From IMG/VR virus record IMGVR_UViG_3300025168_000157, positions 1-45,824 of that record: a DNA stretch of 45,824 bases; one strand, given 5' to 3'. The stretch is from a virus. The notes beneath the pieces are model-generated. The model ran no database searches. It was not told the origin of the DNA and saw only the letters and a list, made by a program, of their open reading frames with translations. The translations under genes and the position numbers were made by a program. Of the stretch, positions 1-9,708 are shown in pieces (positions within the stretch are counted from its first letter, which is position 1; each line of letters opens with the position of its first letter).

Positions 1-263
1 GCTGTACCCGCATTGGCTAAGTCTGATAGGTTGCTTGTCTTTACTAATTTTTGACCTAATGAAGTCGCAGTTGTTGTAGCAAAGTTAGCATCATCCCCCA
101 AAGCGGCGGCTAATTCATCTAGTGTGTTAAGTAAAGATGGCGCGCCAGTTGTTATTGCTGTTATTGCAGAAGCGTTTGTCGCTACTTCTGCATCTACATA
201 AGCCTTGATTGATTGTTGAGAAGCAGCAGCAGTAGCACTATTACTAGCCATGTTATCTTCATC
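1..263 (-). repeat. fibre shaft repeat, LSDLANAGTARSNLGL module, copy 1
   Basis: In protein order this unit begins DEDNMA, continues with SQQSIKAYVDAE and LDELAAALGDD and ends LSDLANAGTA at the window edge. It is about 21 nt longer than the other copies because of extra residues after the VDAEV segment. The module may continue past base 1. Confidence 0.8.
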
Positions 264-3200
264 TTTTAATGTCAATTGAGTGTTCGTATTAGTATCGGTT
301 GAAGTAATAGTTACTGCACCACCTGACTCAGTTATTGTTACATTACTACCTGCTGTAAAGGCTAGAGTCTCAGTAGAACCTAGTGTATTACCCCCTGCGG
401 TAATTGTTCTGAAGGTATTATCGTTTGCCGTCATATCATCTACGACAAAATTGATTCTACCGTTGGTATCATCATAGGCAACACCTATCCTTGTTTCTGT
501 TCCTACTAACATACCGCCAACAATATCTTGGACTTGTTCTGTTGAAAGTTGTGTATTAGTATTAGTGTCAGTTGAAGCAATTGTGACAGCACCACCGCTT
601 TCTGTTATAGTTACATTAGACCCTGCTGTAAAAGCTAATGTTTCTGTTGAACCTAATGTATTCCCACCCGCAGTAATTGTTCTAAATGTATTATCATTTG
701 CGGTCATATCATCAACAACAAGATCTATTGTTCCGTCACCATCTTGGTAAGTAGCAGAGATTCTTGTTTCAGTATTAGAACCAAACATCGCCCCTACTAT
801 ATCTTGAACGGCTTCAGTTGAAAGATTAGTATTTGTATCAGTAGTATAACCGTAAGAAAGTATCTTGTCTTGTATTGCGGCTGAAGTCATTAGTGATGTA
901 TCGTTATCAGCAAAAGATTCCGAGCTAATTTGAAGGCTATTTGCAGCAAGCTCCGAAACGGTCAAACCTGCTACATTCAATGTAGCACTTCCAGATGTAG
1001 CACCACCAGTCAATCCTGTTCCAGCTACGACAGCCGTTATGTCGCCCGAACCCGAACCGAAGTTTTGAGCTTGAATGTAATCATAAACTACATCTCCTGT
1101 GATTAAACCCGCATTACCATTGGCAACCGCACCTGTTCCTGATAATGTTGCTGCTGTTCCTAATCCTAAGTTACTTCTAGCTGTACCTGCATTAGTCAAA
1201 TCAGATAAGTTACTAGACTTTACTAATTTTTGACCTAATGTTGTTGCAGTAGTAGTTGCGAAATTAGCATCATCACCCAATGCGGCAGCAAGCTCATTAA
1301 GCGTATCTAATGCGTCAGGTGCGCTATCAACAATACTTGCTGTTTTGCTATCCACATAAGCTTTGATTGATTGCTGTGATGCTGCTGCCGTAGCACTATT
1401 AGTAGCCATATTATCTTCGTCAAGAAGAGTTAGCTGAGTGTTAGTATCTGCTGTCATGTCATCTACTACGAAATTAATCCTACCGTTTGTATCATCATAA
1501 GTAACACCGATTCTTGTTTCAGTACCAACCAACATACCGCCAATAATATCTTGAACTTGTTCAGTAGAGAGTTGAGTGTTTGTATTTGTATCTGTTGAGG
1601 CTATTGTTACCGAACCACCGCTTTCGCTAATTGTAACATTAGAACCAGCAGTAAAAGCAAGTGTTTCTGATGCCCCTAATGTATTTCCACCTGCGGTTAC
1701 AGTCCTAAACGTATTGTCATTAGCGGTCATGTCATCCACTACTAGATTTATTTTACCTGCCGCTACGCCACCATCAACATAAGTAGCAGAAATCCTAGTT
1801 TCAGTATTAGAAGCAAACATCGCCCCTACTAAATCTTGAATATATTCTGTATCTATATCATTTCTTAATAAGACCTGACCTGAATGATCGGGAAAAGCCC
1901 ATATCCTGTTATCAGCCTGTGGGTTGAGCCATGAAAGTGCGCCTACATTTGTATCACTAGCACTTCCTGAAATTATAAAGCTAGACGCACTTACTTGACC
2001 CGCAAAAGTCGCTTTATGACTAACAGTAGTCCCAATGTTAAAATCAGCACCTATGCTTGCATTCAACGCAGATGCTACATCAGCAGTAGTAGTGGTATTG
2101 GTATCTGCTGAAGCAATTGTAACGGTATCACTAGACGCATTAGTTGTTAGTGTTACATTAGAACCTGCGGCAAACGTAAGTGTATCAGTAGTGGCATCTG
2201 CGACTAGGTTATCTTGCCCCGATACTGCTATCGTGTTGAAAGCATTCTGATTGTTCTCTCCGCCAGCACCCGCCGCTATCCAAGTAAATCCACCACTTGC
2301 TTGATCATAACTTAGAAGATAGTTATCTGTTGGTGAATTGGTTGCGTTCAGATGCGATTCATCAACAGCTCCATCTTTTAATTCTGAGCTATCAATAGCA
2401 TTAGCATCAATCTGCCCTGCGGCAACTGAGTCAAGAGTAGCTAATGCACCAAGAGCTGAACCGCCTAGATTTATTGCATCTGCATATACTACACCATCAA
2501 AATATGCGTCTTTGAACTTGAAAGTGCTAGAACCTAAATCGTAATCATTGTTTGTTGCGGGTCTTACGAAGCCATCAAGGAAATGAACTTGATCATCACC
2601 TGTGACTACAATCATCAATCCTTTTCTTTGATTTGTATTATCGTCTATTGCGGCTCTAAGTCCAGTATCAGTCCAACCTGTGGCATAAAATGAAAAGCTT
2701 GGATGCGTATTTGCACCTTGTCCTGTACGAATTATACCATTATATTGGCCGCCTACTGTTAGTAATTCCGTGCTATTAGAAGTTGTATATGTCAAACCCT
2801 GATGGCCTGTAATGCTTGTGCCGTTACCAAATGCAACTTGTGTATTGGCTATGCTTCCTTGAATCCCAGTTGCAGCGGCAACAAGATCTATTGTTCCATC
2901 TGAATCTTGATATGTAGCTGTAATATTTGTTTCAGTATTACTAGAAAACATAGCACCAACTATATCTTGCACTTGTTCATTTGACAATTGAGTGTTGGTC
3001 GTGAAAGTTAGATTATTCTGCATATAGGTCTGCAATACAGATGTATCCATTCTCTTTAGTGAACCGGCATCGCTAATCACAAACTCATCTGTGCTTACTA
3101 ATCCACTTGTGATTGCGGTTTGCCCTGTTATATCACCAACAACAAAGTTAGATGCCCCACTAGATGCGAAGTTTTGAGCTGCGATGTAATCATACACAGC

Positions 3201-6056
3201 ATCTCCTGTTACCAAACCTGCATTACCGTCAGCTACCGCACCAGTCCCTGCTAATGTTGATGCTGTTCCTAACCCCAGATTCGTTCTAGCTGTTCCCGCA
3301 TTTGCTAAATCAGATAGATTACTAGCCTTTGCGAGCTTAGTGCCGACACTTGTAGCGATTGTTGTCGAGAATGAAGCATCATCACCTAACGCGGCGGCTA
3401 ATTCATTCAAAGTATTCAATGCAGCCGGAGCTGTATCAACCAATCCAGACACTTCTGCATCCACATACGCCTTGATAGATTGCTGACTTGCTGCTGATGT
3501 TGCACTATTCGTAGCCATGTTATCTTCATCTAACAAGGTCAATTGGGTGTTAGTATCAGTTGATGTAATCGTTACTGCACCGCCACTCTCAGTAATGCTA
3601 ATGTTTGAACCTGCCGTGAAAGCTAAGGTTTCGCTAGCGGAGAGTGTATTGCCGCCCGCAGTAATGGTTCTGAAGGAGTTAGTCATGTCATCAACGACAA
3701 GATCTATTGTTCCATCACCATCTTCGTAGGTGGCTGAAATCCTTGTCTCGGTATTACTTGAGAACATAGCACCTACAATGTCCTGAACCGCCTCGCTCGT
3801 CAATGGTGCGCCATCTAAGGTAGTCACAACATCTATTGTTCCATCGCCATCATCATAGGTCACAGCAGTATTGGTTTCAGTATTGCTCGAAAACATAGCA
3901 CCTACAATATCTTGGATTGTTTCTGTAGCTAAATTGATTGTAGCATCGCCTGTATTCGCACCACCTGTGAGATTTGTTCCGGCAATTACCGCAGTTATAT
4001 CTCCACCACCTACACCAAAACCATAGGACTCAATCTTATCTGCAATAGCCGCAGAAGTCATCAATGAAGTGTCATTATCGGCAAAGGACTCACTACTAAT
4101 CTGAAGGCTATTGGCCGCTAATTCACTTACAGTCAATCCACTAACATTTAGGGTAACTGTTCCCGATGAACCACCACCTGATAACCCCGTTCCAGCTACA
4201 ACACCTTCTATATCTGCTGCATTTGTAGCTATTGTAATCGTTTCTCCGCTATGAGCTAATGTAATATTAGTACCTGCTACAAGAGTAATGTCGTCATTAC
4301 CTGAACCACTACCCCCTGCTGTAAGACGAATAATTGCATTATCACCCGAATCAACAGCACTAATCGAATATGTTGTATCTGTATCTGTTACAGATTCAGT
4401 AGCTGAAGCTATACTTGTTACATGACCATCTGAATCAAGAGTAATATCTTGTATGTATGTTCTGCCACTATTATTGACTGAGTTTGCACCACTTATGTTA
4501 GGGTGAGCTGAAGCTATGGTTATCTGATCCGGAGATGTTGAAGTATCTGGTGTTAAGGTAATATTAGACCCTGCTACTAACTTAACAGAAACTGTACCTG
4601 AACTACTACCCCCTGCTATTAAATCAATAAGAGCATCATTTGAGCTGTCTGATGCAGCTAAGGTGTAAGTGGTGTTCGTATTACCCGAAGAAGTATCTAT
4701 GGAATCCTGTAAATCATCCAAAGTCATGTATTTCCATGCAGATGCAGATTCATCCCAAAGCAGAATCTTATCATCGGTAGCATCTGATGATTCATTTAAT
4801 TGAGTTAGAGAAGCAGGGTCAATAAGACCAAGTGTATCTCCTGTGAGTGTTAGTGGTGAAGAAACTGCAAGATTAGTGTTAGAACTAATATCTATACTAG
4901 ATAGTGTAGCCAACGAACCTAATCCTAAATTACTTCTTGCCGTAACTGCATTCGCTAAATCTGATAAATTACTTGATTTCGCAAGTTTGGAATTAACGGT
5001 ATTAGTTATAGTAGTATGAAATGAAGCATCATCATTAATTGCTGCAGCAAGCTCATTGAGTGTATCTAACGCACCCGGAGCTGAAGCTATTAAATCAGAT
5101 ACTTCAGCATCAACATAGGCTTTGATTGATTGTTGCGAAGCTGCGTGAGAAGCTGAATTAGAAGCCATATTATCTTCGTCTTTCAAATCCAGATTCAAAG
5201 TGACTGTTCCTGACGTTCCACCGCCCGACAATCCTGTTCCAGCTACAATTGATGTAATGTTCCCTGCACCTGTTGAATAACCGTAGGATAGAATCTTATC
5301 TTGTATGGCGGCTGAAGTCATTATAGTAGTGTCATTATCTGCAAAAGACTCACTACTAATTTGAATACTGCTTGCCGCTATTTCTGATACCGTAATCCCG
5401 CTAACATTCAAAGTCACCGCACCGCTTGAGCCACCGCCACTAAGTCCTGTTCCGGCGGTCACACCAGTAATATCTCCTAACTCTTGAGTAGTCCAAACAC
5501 CATCTATTGCTACAATTGCATGATTATTGGTAGGTGAAAGGTTAGCAAAATCAGTAAGTTGTGGATCATAACTTTGCCATATATCCGCACCTACTACATC
5601 ATTAGTTGATGGATTGATAAATGATACTTCACTACCTGCCGATAAACTAAATGTAATTACTTCAAATTGCATAGTATATCTAAACAATTTCTTAGCACGG
5701 TCTGATAAGTCCGTTCTTGTTTTGAAAATAATACGATCTATGTTTTTACTATCTCCTTTTCTAAACCCATGCAAGATTCTTCTTACTTCATTTCTAATTT
5801 CAGAAAGGCGAGTGCGACTTTTTACGGTACGAATATCAATGGTTAAGTTGATGTGTTCATTTACGAAGTCATACAACAGCTCAGGTTGGGATTCATTATG
5901 AGCTGTTTCAAATATTCTAATAACATCTTTATCTTGTAATCGAACTCTCTTACCATCGCCTTTGTCAATGTTAGCAATATCTTGTATTGATGGCTTAGGT
6001 GCTTTCGACCAATTAGCATCAAGGATATTGACAAGTATTGCGATTGCATCAGTCAC
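1..6056 (-). CDS. giant repetitive tail fibre protein (N-terminal 2,018 codons, cut by window edge)
   Basis: A single minus-strand frame runs from a GTG at 6056 to beyond base 1. I confirmed the frame at four repeat copies spread along it. The start overlaps the preceding stop as GTGACTGA. About 155 residues of non-repetitive N-terminus (probably the virion-attachment end) are followed by threonine/serine/glycine-rich repeats. One block reads AGTGLSGGG..G.VTLN, then S.SFADNDTS.MTSAAIQDKI. A second reads STEQVQDIVG.M...TETRI, followed by ITAGGNTLGSTETLAFTAGS and NVTITESGGAVTI. A third reads AAASQQSIKAYVDAE, LDTLNELAAALGDD and LSDLANAGTARSNLGLG. Such blocks are typical of marine phage tail fibres, where they make a long trimeric shaft. 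The receptor-binding tip would lie outside the window. The many short plus-strand frames here are antisense echoes of the repeats. Confidence 0.85.
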   Translation of the reverse strand, partial: MTDAIAILVNILDANWSKAPKPSIQDIANIDKGDGKRVRLQDKDVIRIFETAHNESQPELLYDFVNEHINLTIDIRTVKSRTRLSEIRNEVRRILHGFRKGDSKNIDRIIFKTRTDLSDRAKKLFRYTMQFEVITFSLSAGSEVSFINPSTNDVVGADIWQSYDPQLTDFANLSPTNNHAIVAIDGVWTTQELGDITGVTAGTGLSGGGSSGAVTLNVSGITVSEIAASSIQISSESFADNDTTIMTSAAIQDKILSYGYSTGAGNITSIVAGTGLSGGGTSGTVTLNLDLKDEDNMASNSASHAASQQSIKAYVDAEVSDLIASAPGALDTLNELAAAINDDASFHTTITNTVNSKLAKSSNLSDLANAVTARSNLGLGSLATLSSIDISSNTNLAVSSPLTLTGDTLGLIDPASLTQLNESSDATDDKILLWDESASAWKYMTLDDLQDSIDTSSGNTNTTYTLAASDSSNDALIDLIAGGSSSGTVSVKLVAGSNITLTPDTSTSPDQITIASAHPNISGANSVNNSGRTYIQDITLDSDGHVTSIASATESVTDTDTTYSISAVDSGDNAIIRLTAGGSGSGNDDITLVAGTNITLAHSGETITIATNAADIEGVVAGTGLSGGGSSGTVTLNVSGLTVSELAANSLQISSESFADNDTSLMTSAAIADKIESYGFGVGGGDITAVIAGTNLTGGANTGDATINLATETIQDIVGAMFSSNTETNTAVTYDDGDGTIDVVTTLDGAPLTSEAVQDIVGAMFSSNTETRISATYEDGDGTIDLVVDDMTNSFRTITAGGNTLSASETLAFTAGSNISITESGGAVTITSTDTNTQLTLLDEDNMATNSATSAASQQSIKAYVDAEVSGLVDTAPAALNTLNELAAALGDDASFSTTIATSVGTKLAKASNLSDLANAGTARTNLGLGTASTLAGTGAVADGNAGLVTGDAVYDYIAAQNFASSGASNFVVGDITGQTAITSGLVSTDEFVISDAGSLKRMDTSVLQTYMQNNLTFTTNTQLSNEQVQDIVGAMFSSNTETNITATYQDSDGTIDLVAAATGIQGSIANTQVAFGNGTSITGHQGLTYTTSNSTELLTVGGQYNGIIRTGQGANTHPSFSFYATGWTDTGLRAAIDDNTNQRKGLMIVVTGDDQVHFLDGFVRPATNNDYDLGSSTFKFKDAYFDGVVYADAINLGGSALGALATLDSVAAGQIDANAIDSSELKDGAVDESHLNATNSPTDNYLLSYDQASGGFTWIAAGAGGENNQNAFNTIAVSGQDNLVADATTDTLTFAAGSNVTLTTNASSDTVTIASADTNTTTTADVASALNASIGADFNIGTTVSHKATFAGQVSASSFIISGSASDTNVGALSWLNPQADNRIWAFPDHSGQVLLRNDIDTEYIQDLVGAMFASNTETRISATYVDGGVAAGKINLVVDDMTANDNTFRTVTAGGNTLGASETLAFTAGSNVTISESGGSVTIASTDTNTNTQLSTEQVQDIIGGMLVGTETRIGVTYDDTNGRINFVVDDMTADTNTQLTLLDEDNMATNSATAAASQQSIKAYVDSKTASIVDSAPDALDTLNELAAALGDDANFATTTATTLGQKLVKSSNLSDLTNAGTARSNLGLGTAATLSGTGAVANGNAGLITGDVVYDYIQAQNFGSGSGDITAVVAGTGLTGGATSGSATLNVAGLTVSELAANSLQISSESFADNDTSLMTSAAIQDKILSYGYTTDTNTNLSTEAVQDIVGAMFGSNTETRISATYQDGDGTIDLVVDDMTANDNTFRTITAGGNTLGSTETLAFTAGSNVTITESGGAVTIASTDTNTNTQLSTEQVQDIVGGMLVGTETRIGVAYDDTNGRINFVVDDMTANDNTFRTITAGGNTLGSTETLAFTAGSNVTITESGGAVTITSTDTNTNTQLTLKDEDNMASNSATAAASQQSIKAYVDAEVATNASAITAITTGAPSLLNTLDELAAALGDDANFATTTATSLGQKLVKTSNLSDLANAGT
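1180..1421 (-). repeat. fibre shaft repeat, LSDLANAGTARSNLGL module, copy 2
   Basis: This 242-bp unit has the same order of segments (DEDNMA, SQQSIKAYVDSK, LDTLNELAAALGDD, LSDLTNAGTARSNLGLG) and the same reading frame as copies 1, 3 and 4. It differs from them at many synonymous positions, so the duplication is not recent. Confidence 0.8.
3289..3530 (-). repeat. fibre shaft repeat, LSDLANAGTARSNLGL module, copy 3
   Basis: This unit is also 242 bp and in frame with the others. It reads DEDNMA, SQQSIKAYVDAEVSGL, LNTLNELAAALGDDASF and LSDLANAGTARTNLGLG. Confidence 0.8.
4939..5180 (-). repeat. fibre shaft repeat, LSDLANAGTARSNLGL module, copy 4
   Basis: This is the copy nearest the protein's N-terminus, again 242 bp. 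It reads DEDNMA, SQQSIKAYVDAEVSDL, LDTLNELAAAINDDASF and LSDLANAVTARSNLGLG. Confidence 0.8.
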
Positions 6057-6303
6057 TCGGCATCACTCCATCAAAGGGCTTCATGGCTTCCCTTAAATTA
6101 TTGGTGAAGGCATGAGCATCTAATTGCTTTTCAACAAGACTTTCTATTTCGGCATCAGTATAATTTAATCCATCTTCAATTGAAGATTGTGTTTCTGTCG
6201 CAATCAATTTCTCTCGAACACTTGGCATTTTAGTAACATAGTCATCCATAGCAGAAACGAGCTTTTCACTAGCCTTAGCTAAATCTTTGAAATAGCCATC
6301 CAC
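6049..6303 (-). CDS. small hypothetical protein between structural gene and tail fibre
   Basis: This 84-residue, mostly helical, charged protein has no motif I recognise. It starts right after the 612-residue structural gene and its stop overlaps the GTG start of the fibre gene by 8 nt, so the two are probably translationally coupled. A small protein just ahead of a fibre gene could be a fibre adaptor or chaperone, but nothing in the sequence proves it. Confidence 0.75.
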   Translation of the reverse strand: MDGYFKDLAKASEKLVSAMDDYVTKMPSVREKLIATETQSSIEDGLNYTDAEIESLVEKQLDAHAFTNNLREAMKPFDGVMPSD

Positions 6304-8142
6304 TCAACCACCTACCCCCGCAACGATAATGGTTTCTTGATACGGGATAAGAAGTCTTTTTGTTTCTTCATCTAACTTCTGTATCTTAGCATCAAGAGAT
6401 ACATTTTGAGTGCCTTCTGGGAATAAAGAAGTATAATCATCTGACATTAGTATATCTCTAACTACTAGCTTTGTGCAAACATCTTCAATAACTTTGTCTA
6501 AATATCTTTCACCATAGATATATGATACTTTTAGACTGTGATTTTCAAAGAAAGGATATTGATTATTGAATAAGATTGCACCGTTATCTTCGATAGACCA
6601 CCAATCTTTTTGCCTTTCTTCATCTATTATGTCTGTTTTGAATCGGTATTGTTTTATTTTTCCTACAACCGCAGTAGCAGATGAACCCGATCCACCGCCA
6701 CCACTAAATGAAACGGTAATATTTGTATCTGTTGATAAATAAGCCGAACCCGGATTAGAGATAGTAAGTTTAGTTATAGCACCATTTGTTACTGTTGCAG
6801 TAGCCGCAGCATTCACACCTGTTCCGCCTGAAATACTTACAGAAGGGGCAGAAGTGTATCCTGAACCCCCACTATCTACTATAATATCACTCAATCCCCC
6901 CACATTTGAGGCAAAACTTGATGTTAAATCGGTGGTAATTGTTATAGTATTATCATCTCTTGAGCATAAAGCCACATGATTAACACCATTCAAGCCTTCA
7001 ATGTAATACAATCCAGACCCTTGAACCATACCTGCTGCATCAGATGTGGTGAATGATGTTGTTGGTGTTCCTGTTTCGGTTAGTAAATCAACAGCAATTT
7101 CATTTCCTTTATCAAAAAGAAAACTATTTCTTTGACTAACAGCAACGGTGCTATTTGTTCCATCTACGGCTTCTCTCATACTACTAATAACAACAACACC
7201 ATCGCCTTCATCGCTATTACCCGTAGCTAGATATTCGTTAGATATATTGAGGTTAGAACCGTTTTGTGTAAGGCTTCCAATCTGAATTGCAGCTTTTGAA
7301 GTATCAGAATCTTCGTTAATCAAAGAAGCTATTTCATCAGCTACAGATTTTTTACCAAAATCTCTAATCCATTTTGTAGTTGATGATGCAGTTGATTGAG
7401 CTGCTTGTAATGTTCCTACATGAGCTACATTCGGGCATAAAAATATTTTATCTGTATCCGACATTTTATGCGTCTTATCAACATGAAGCTCCATTCTACC
7501 TGCGGCCAATTCTCTGTAATCATCTCCTTGCCAAACCCCCATTTTTAGAATCTGCCTAATACTTCTATGATTAAGATAAACTGCACCTACATAATCTGTA
7601 TAATATCTCCTACGATATGGTTTGAAAGTTGTGAAGTTTTTGTATTCATCTACTACAATACGAGGCCGCCAAGCCATTCTTGTGATTGTATCAATGTAAT
7701 CTTGTCTTTTCTTAATTAGATTTTCAACACCAGATTTTGTGATTCCTCTTTCATTACTATCAGTCAATATACTTGCAGGTTGAACAAAAGCATTGTTCGC
7801 AGTAGTAAATGAATTATTTTGTGATTCGGGTGCTAACAACCAAACTAAACCACTTGAACCTGCTGATTGTGTTCCATTCAAAATATAGTCAATACCTTTA
7901 GCATTCAAATCATCATAGACTTTTATGGTATCTCCTGATACAAAACCCCACCTTCTGTAATCTGCACCAGTTATTGGGATGCGGATATTATTGCCGGATA
8001 TTGATGTATCACCGCCAAGAGCTACGGGTTCAGTAGCAGGTAGCTGAAGGTATTGCACTACTTTAGCTACTGTGCTATAAGCCAATGCGTCTGGATACAA
8101 AGGCTGACTTGGCCTATGTCCGGGATTGAATGTTCTCGGCAT
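6304..8142 (-). CDS. virion structural protein, possible adaptor or baseplate-like component
   Basis: The 612-residue product starts at an ATG with a strong upstream site (GGAGGGTGA, 4 nt spacing). Residues 1-270 are tyrosine/arginine-rich with a RMAWRPRIVVDEY segment. The middle (roughly residues 420-490) has two Gly/Ser/Thr repeats of the type GGSGYTSAPSVSISGGTG and GSAYLSTDTNITVSFSGGGG, a module common in phage tail and appendage proteins. The last 100 residues are helical (DVCTKLVVRDILMSDDY ... KIQKLDEETKRLL). Its place directly before the fibre gene supports a neck or tail role. The exact role is undetermined. Confidence 0.75.
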   Translation of the reverse strand: MPRTFNPGHRPSQPLYPDALAYSTVAKVVQYLQLPATEPVALGGDTSISGNNIRIPITGADYRRWGFVSGDTIKVYDDLNAKGIDYILNGTQSAGSSGLVWLLAPESQNNSFTTANNAFVQPASILTDSNERGITKSGVENLIKKRQDYIDTITRMAWRPRIVVDEYKNFTTFKPYRRRYYTDYVGAVYLNHRSIRQILKMGVWQGDDYRELAAGRMELHVDKTHKMSDTDKIFLCPNVAHVGTLQAAQSTASSTTKWIRDFGKKSVADEIASLINEDSDTSKAAIQIGSLTQNGSNLNISNEYLATGNSDEGDGVVVISSMREAVDGTNSTVAVSQRNSFLFDKGNEIAVDLLTETGTPTTSFTTSDAAGMVQGSGLYYIEGLNGVNHVALCSRDDNTITITTDLTSSFASNVGGLSDIIVDSGGSGYTSAPSVSISGGTGVNAAATATVTNGAITKLTISNPGSAYLSTDTNITVSFSGGGGSGSSATAVVGKIKQYRFKTDIIDEERQKDWWSIEDNGAILFNNQYPFFENHSLKVSYIYGERYLDKVIEDVCTKLVVRDILMSDDYTSLFPEGTQNVSLDAKIQKLDEETKRLLIPYQETIIVAGVGG

Positions 8143-8155
8143 TCTTCACCCTCCA

Positions 8156-8494
8156 TCACTCCTTCCATGTACTAGGTGATGAATCACGGTCTGATTCCAT
8201 AGACCTTCTTCGCAACTTGCACTTGTTAGCAGGGTTTCTAGGATTCTTACCGCAACGCTCACCAGTTTCAGCACCACATTGAGGACAAGGTGCAGCTTTA
8301 ACGACACCCCATGCTTTTTCAAAAGAACAATCGCACATTTCATCGTCTGCGAACATCAGCTCGTTATCTCCGCCTCTCTTGGGCATACCGCAATCCTCAC
8401 AGTTATCTGTTCCACCCATAGCTTGATTTTTCAAATCCCTCAACGGATCAAAATAATTTGGACCAAAGAACTTCTTTACATCGTCTTTGCTCAT
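8156..8494 (-). CDS. zinc-binding protein carrying an internal FEKAW tag
   Basis: The 112-residue product overlaps the stop of the preceding gene as ATGA. It has one cysteine pair CEDCG near residue 33, a second zinc-binding set (CPQCGAETGERC) near residue 71, and between them the peptide SFEKAWGVVKA (about residues 57-67). That peptide is the nine-residue tag found at the N-terminus of most genes in the right arm, and here it is internal. The C-terminus is basic. This is the only tagged gene within the tail-proximal block. Function unknown; a small DNA- or protein-binding zinc protein is possible. Confidence 0.75.
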   Translation of the reverse strand: MSKDDVKKFFGPNYFDPLRDLKNQAMGGTDNCEDCGMPKRGGDNELMFADDEMCDCSFEKAWGVVKAAPCPQCGAETGERCGKNPRNPANKCKLRRRSMESDRDSSPSTWKE

Positions 8495-8796
8495 GAATAC
8501 TTCCCCATATTGTAATCCATCTTACCGCCACACCCTGCACAGGCGGGAGTCCAACAGAAATGTAGTAGCCCACAGTCGGTGCATCTTGTACCTGCACCTA
8601 TGTTCTGAATATCAAATCTTTCTCGGCCTCTACTTTGAACCCGGACTGTATGTGAATCCTTAGCCATGTTATCTTTGCTAAAGATTGACTGGTCGGATCG
8701 AGTTGAACCTGTTTTTAATTCAGCTAGACGCTTACCACGCCTTTTTTCTATCTCCAATGCTTCTTGAAGATTTATTTCACCTAATTGTAGTCCCAT
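8491..8796 (-). CDS. small zinc-ribbon protein
   Basis: The 101-residue product has a basic N-terminal helix (residues 8-30, rich in E, K and R) and a C-terminal zinc ribbon with two CxxC knuckles (CTDC and CAGC, about residues 72-90). It overlaps the next gene by ATGA. It shares no tag. Its position among tail/connector genes suggests a virion or assembly protein, which is inference only. Confidence 0.7.
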   Translation of the reverse strand: MGLQLGEINLQEALEIEKRRGKRLAELKTGSTRSDQSIFSKDNMAKDSHTVRVQSRGRERFDIQNIGAGTRCTDCGLLHFCWTPACAGCGGKMDYNMGKYS

Positions 8797-8810
8797 AAGG
8801 CAAGCCTCTC

Positions 8811-9125
8811 TTAAGCTCGCCCGCCTGTAACCGTAATGTATGCAATAGCTGTTGATATATCTCCTGACGCTACTGCATCAAGAGGTGTACCATCAGCACC
8901 TGCTTCAAAGGCTAGAAGTTTTTTGTTTGCCCTATCATAAGAAAAAACGTATCCGGTAGTGCTTGATTCCACATGAGCTGTATCTATGTTAGCTACATAC
9001 TCAGTAAGATCTAATGCCTCACCACCTGCCCCTGCCCATGATGAGTCGGGGGTGACTTTCAATGCAACCGATAAGCGATTGCCACTAACATTCGTTCTTC
9101 CAAGTTGCTCTACGGTAAGTGCCAT
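8811..9125 (-). CDS. small structural protein (head/decoration-like)
   Basis: The 104-residue, beta-rich protein (VTPDSSWAGAGGEALDL ... LLAFEAGADGTPLDAVASGD) resembles the small head or neck proteins found next to capsid genes in marine phages. The upstream 52 bp has no clear ribosome site; it contains a T-rich run and an ATTGT/ACAAT inverted repeat. This is the first junction in the left block without overlap, so transcription or translation may be reset here. Confidence 0.65.
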   Translation of the reverse strand: MALTVEQLGRTNVSGNRLSVALKVTPDSSWAGAGGEALDLTEYVANIDTAHVESSTTGYVFSYDRANKKLLAFEAGADGTPLDAVASGDISTAIAYITVTGGRA

Positions 9126-9177
9126 ACAAAACTATTGTTAAGACAATCCTATTTAATAAGTTTCAAAAAAAACGCCT
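9126..9177 (-). promoter_or_regulatory. short spacer with T8 run and small inverted repeat
   Basis: Just after the stop of the 176-residue gene, the minus strand shows GGCGTTTTTTTTG and then AGGATTGTCTTAACAATAG, whose ATTGT and ACAAT arms can pair. A U-run without a GC stem is what archaeal intrinsic termination looks like; the inverted repeat could be an operator or a weak hairpin. No direct proof. Confidence 0.3.
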
Positions 9178-9708
9178 TTATTCGTAGATTAAGACCAATC
9201 TTATTGAGCCGCCAGTATATGCACCTGCGGCTACTGCAAAGGTAAATGTTACAGCTCCACATACTAACCCATTCCAAGCCGAAGGCTCATCAATAGTCTT
9301 ACTGCCTGTTGTAGAACTTGCTGGTGCGGTGACTGTTAGAGCTAATCCACTTGTAGCCCCACCATCTGCATTCATGTTGCCGCCTTCTGAAGTCTGAAAG
9401 TTAAGAGGGGTGTTGCTTGATGTTCTAAAATCAAGAGCTGCAAGAGTATCACAGTAAGGATATTCAATACTGCTTGAATCTTCTATATCCATCGTAAGCT
9501 TCATTGAACCAGAAGTTGCACCTACTGAGCCATTTGCAGTTACCCTGCTTGGATCAAGTATGATACGACCTATTTTACCATTCATAATGACAGTAGTAGT
9601 TACACTATTTCCTGAAGCGGTTGGAATATCAACTACTTTACGGTTAATGCGTTGTCTTGAGGCATACCTGCCATCTCCATCGTCAATATCTGTGGGATTA
9701 TCGGTCAC
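9178..9708 (-). CDS. structural protein, Thr/Ser/Gly-rich
   Basis: The 176-residue product has alternating hydrophobic/polar beta-type segments (TTTVIMNGKIGRIILDPS, GLALTVTAPASS, AVTFTFAVAAGAYTGGSIR). This pattern fits a beta-sandwich decoration or minor head/tail protein. It starts with an ATGA overlap to the upstream 189-residue gene. No family recognised with certainty. Confidence 0.65.
   Translation of the reverse strand: MTDNPTDIDDGDGRYASRQRINRKVVDIPTASGNSVTTTVIMNGKIGRIILDPSRVTANGSVGATSGSMKLTMDIEDSSSIEYPYCDTLAALDFRTSSNTPLNFQTSEGGNMNADGGATSGLALTVTAPASSTTGSKTIDEPSAWNGLVCGAVTFTFAVAAGAYTGGSIRLVLIYE

Larger units (their letters stand above)
511..3930 (-). repeat. seven VQDIVG-type repeats in the fibre
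   Basis: Copies of the segment VQDIVG.M...TET.I are centred near 522, 801, 1545, 1831, 2961, 3779 and 3908. Each is followed in the protein by YxDGDGTIDLVV-like or YDDTNGRINFVV-like residues, and often by a ITAGGNTLGSTETLAFTAGS unit. This family is widespread in marine phage fibres. The spacing is irregular, so modules have been inserted or lost between copies. Confidence 0.75.

Noticed and set aside
280-3729. Repeated plus-strand reading frames of 60-70 codons with similar sequences
   Set aside because: They are antisense images of the tail-fibre repeats; the minus-strand frame is open throughout and has the typical fibre sequence.
8146-8343. A 65-codon minus-strand frame and a plus-strand frame across the zinc protein
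   Set aside because: Both overlap the well-supported tagged zinc protein out of frame, with no sensible product.
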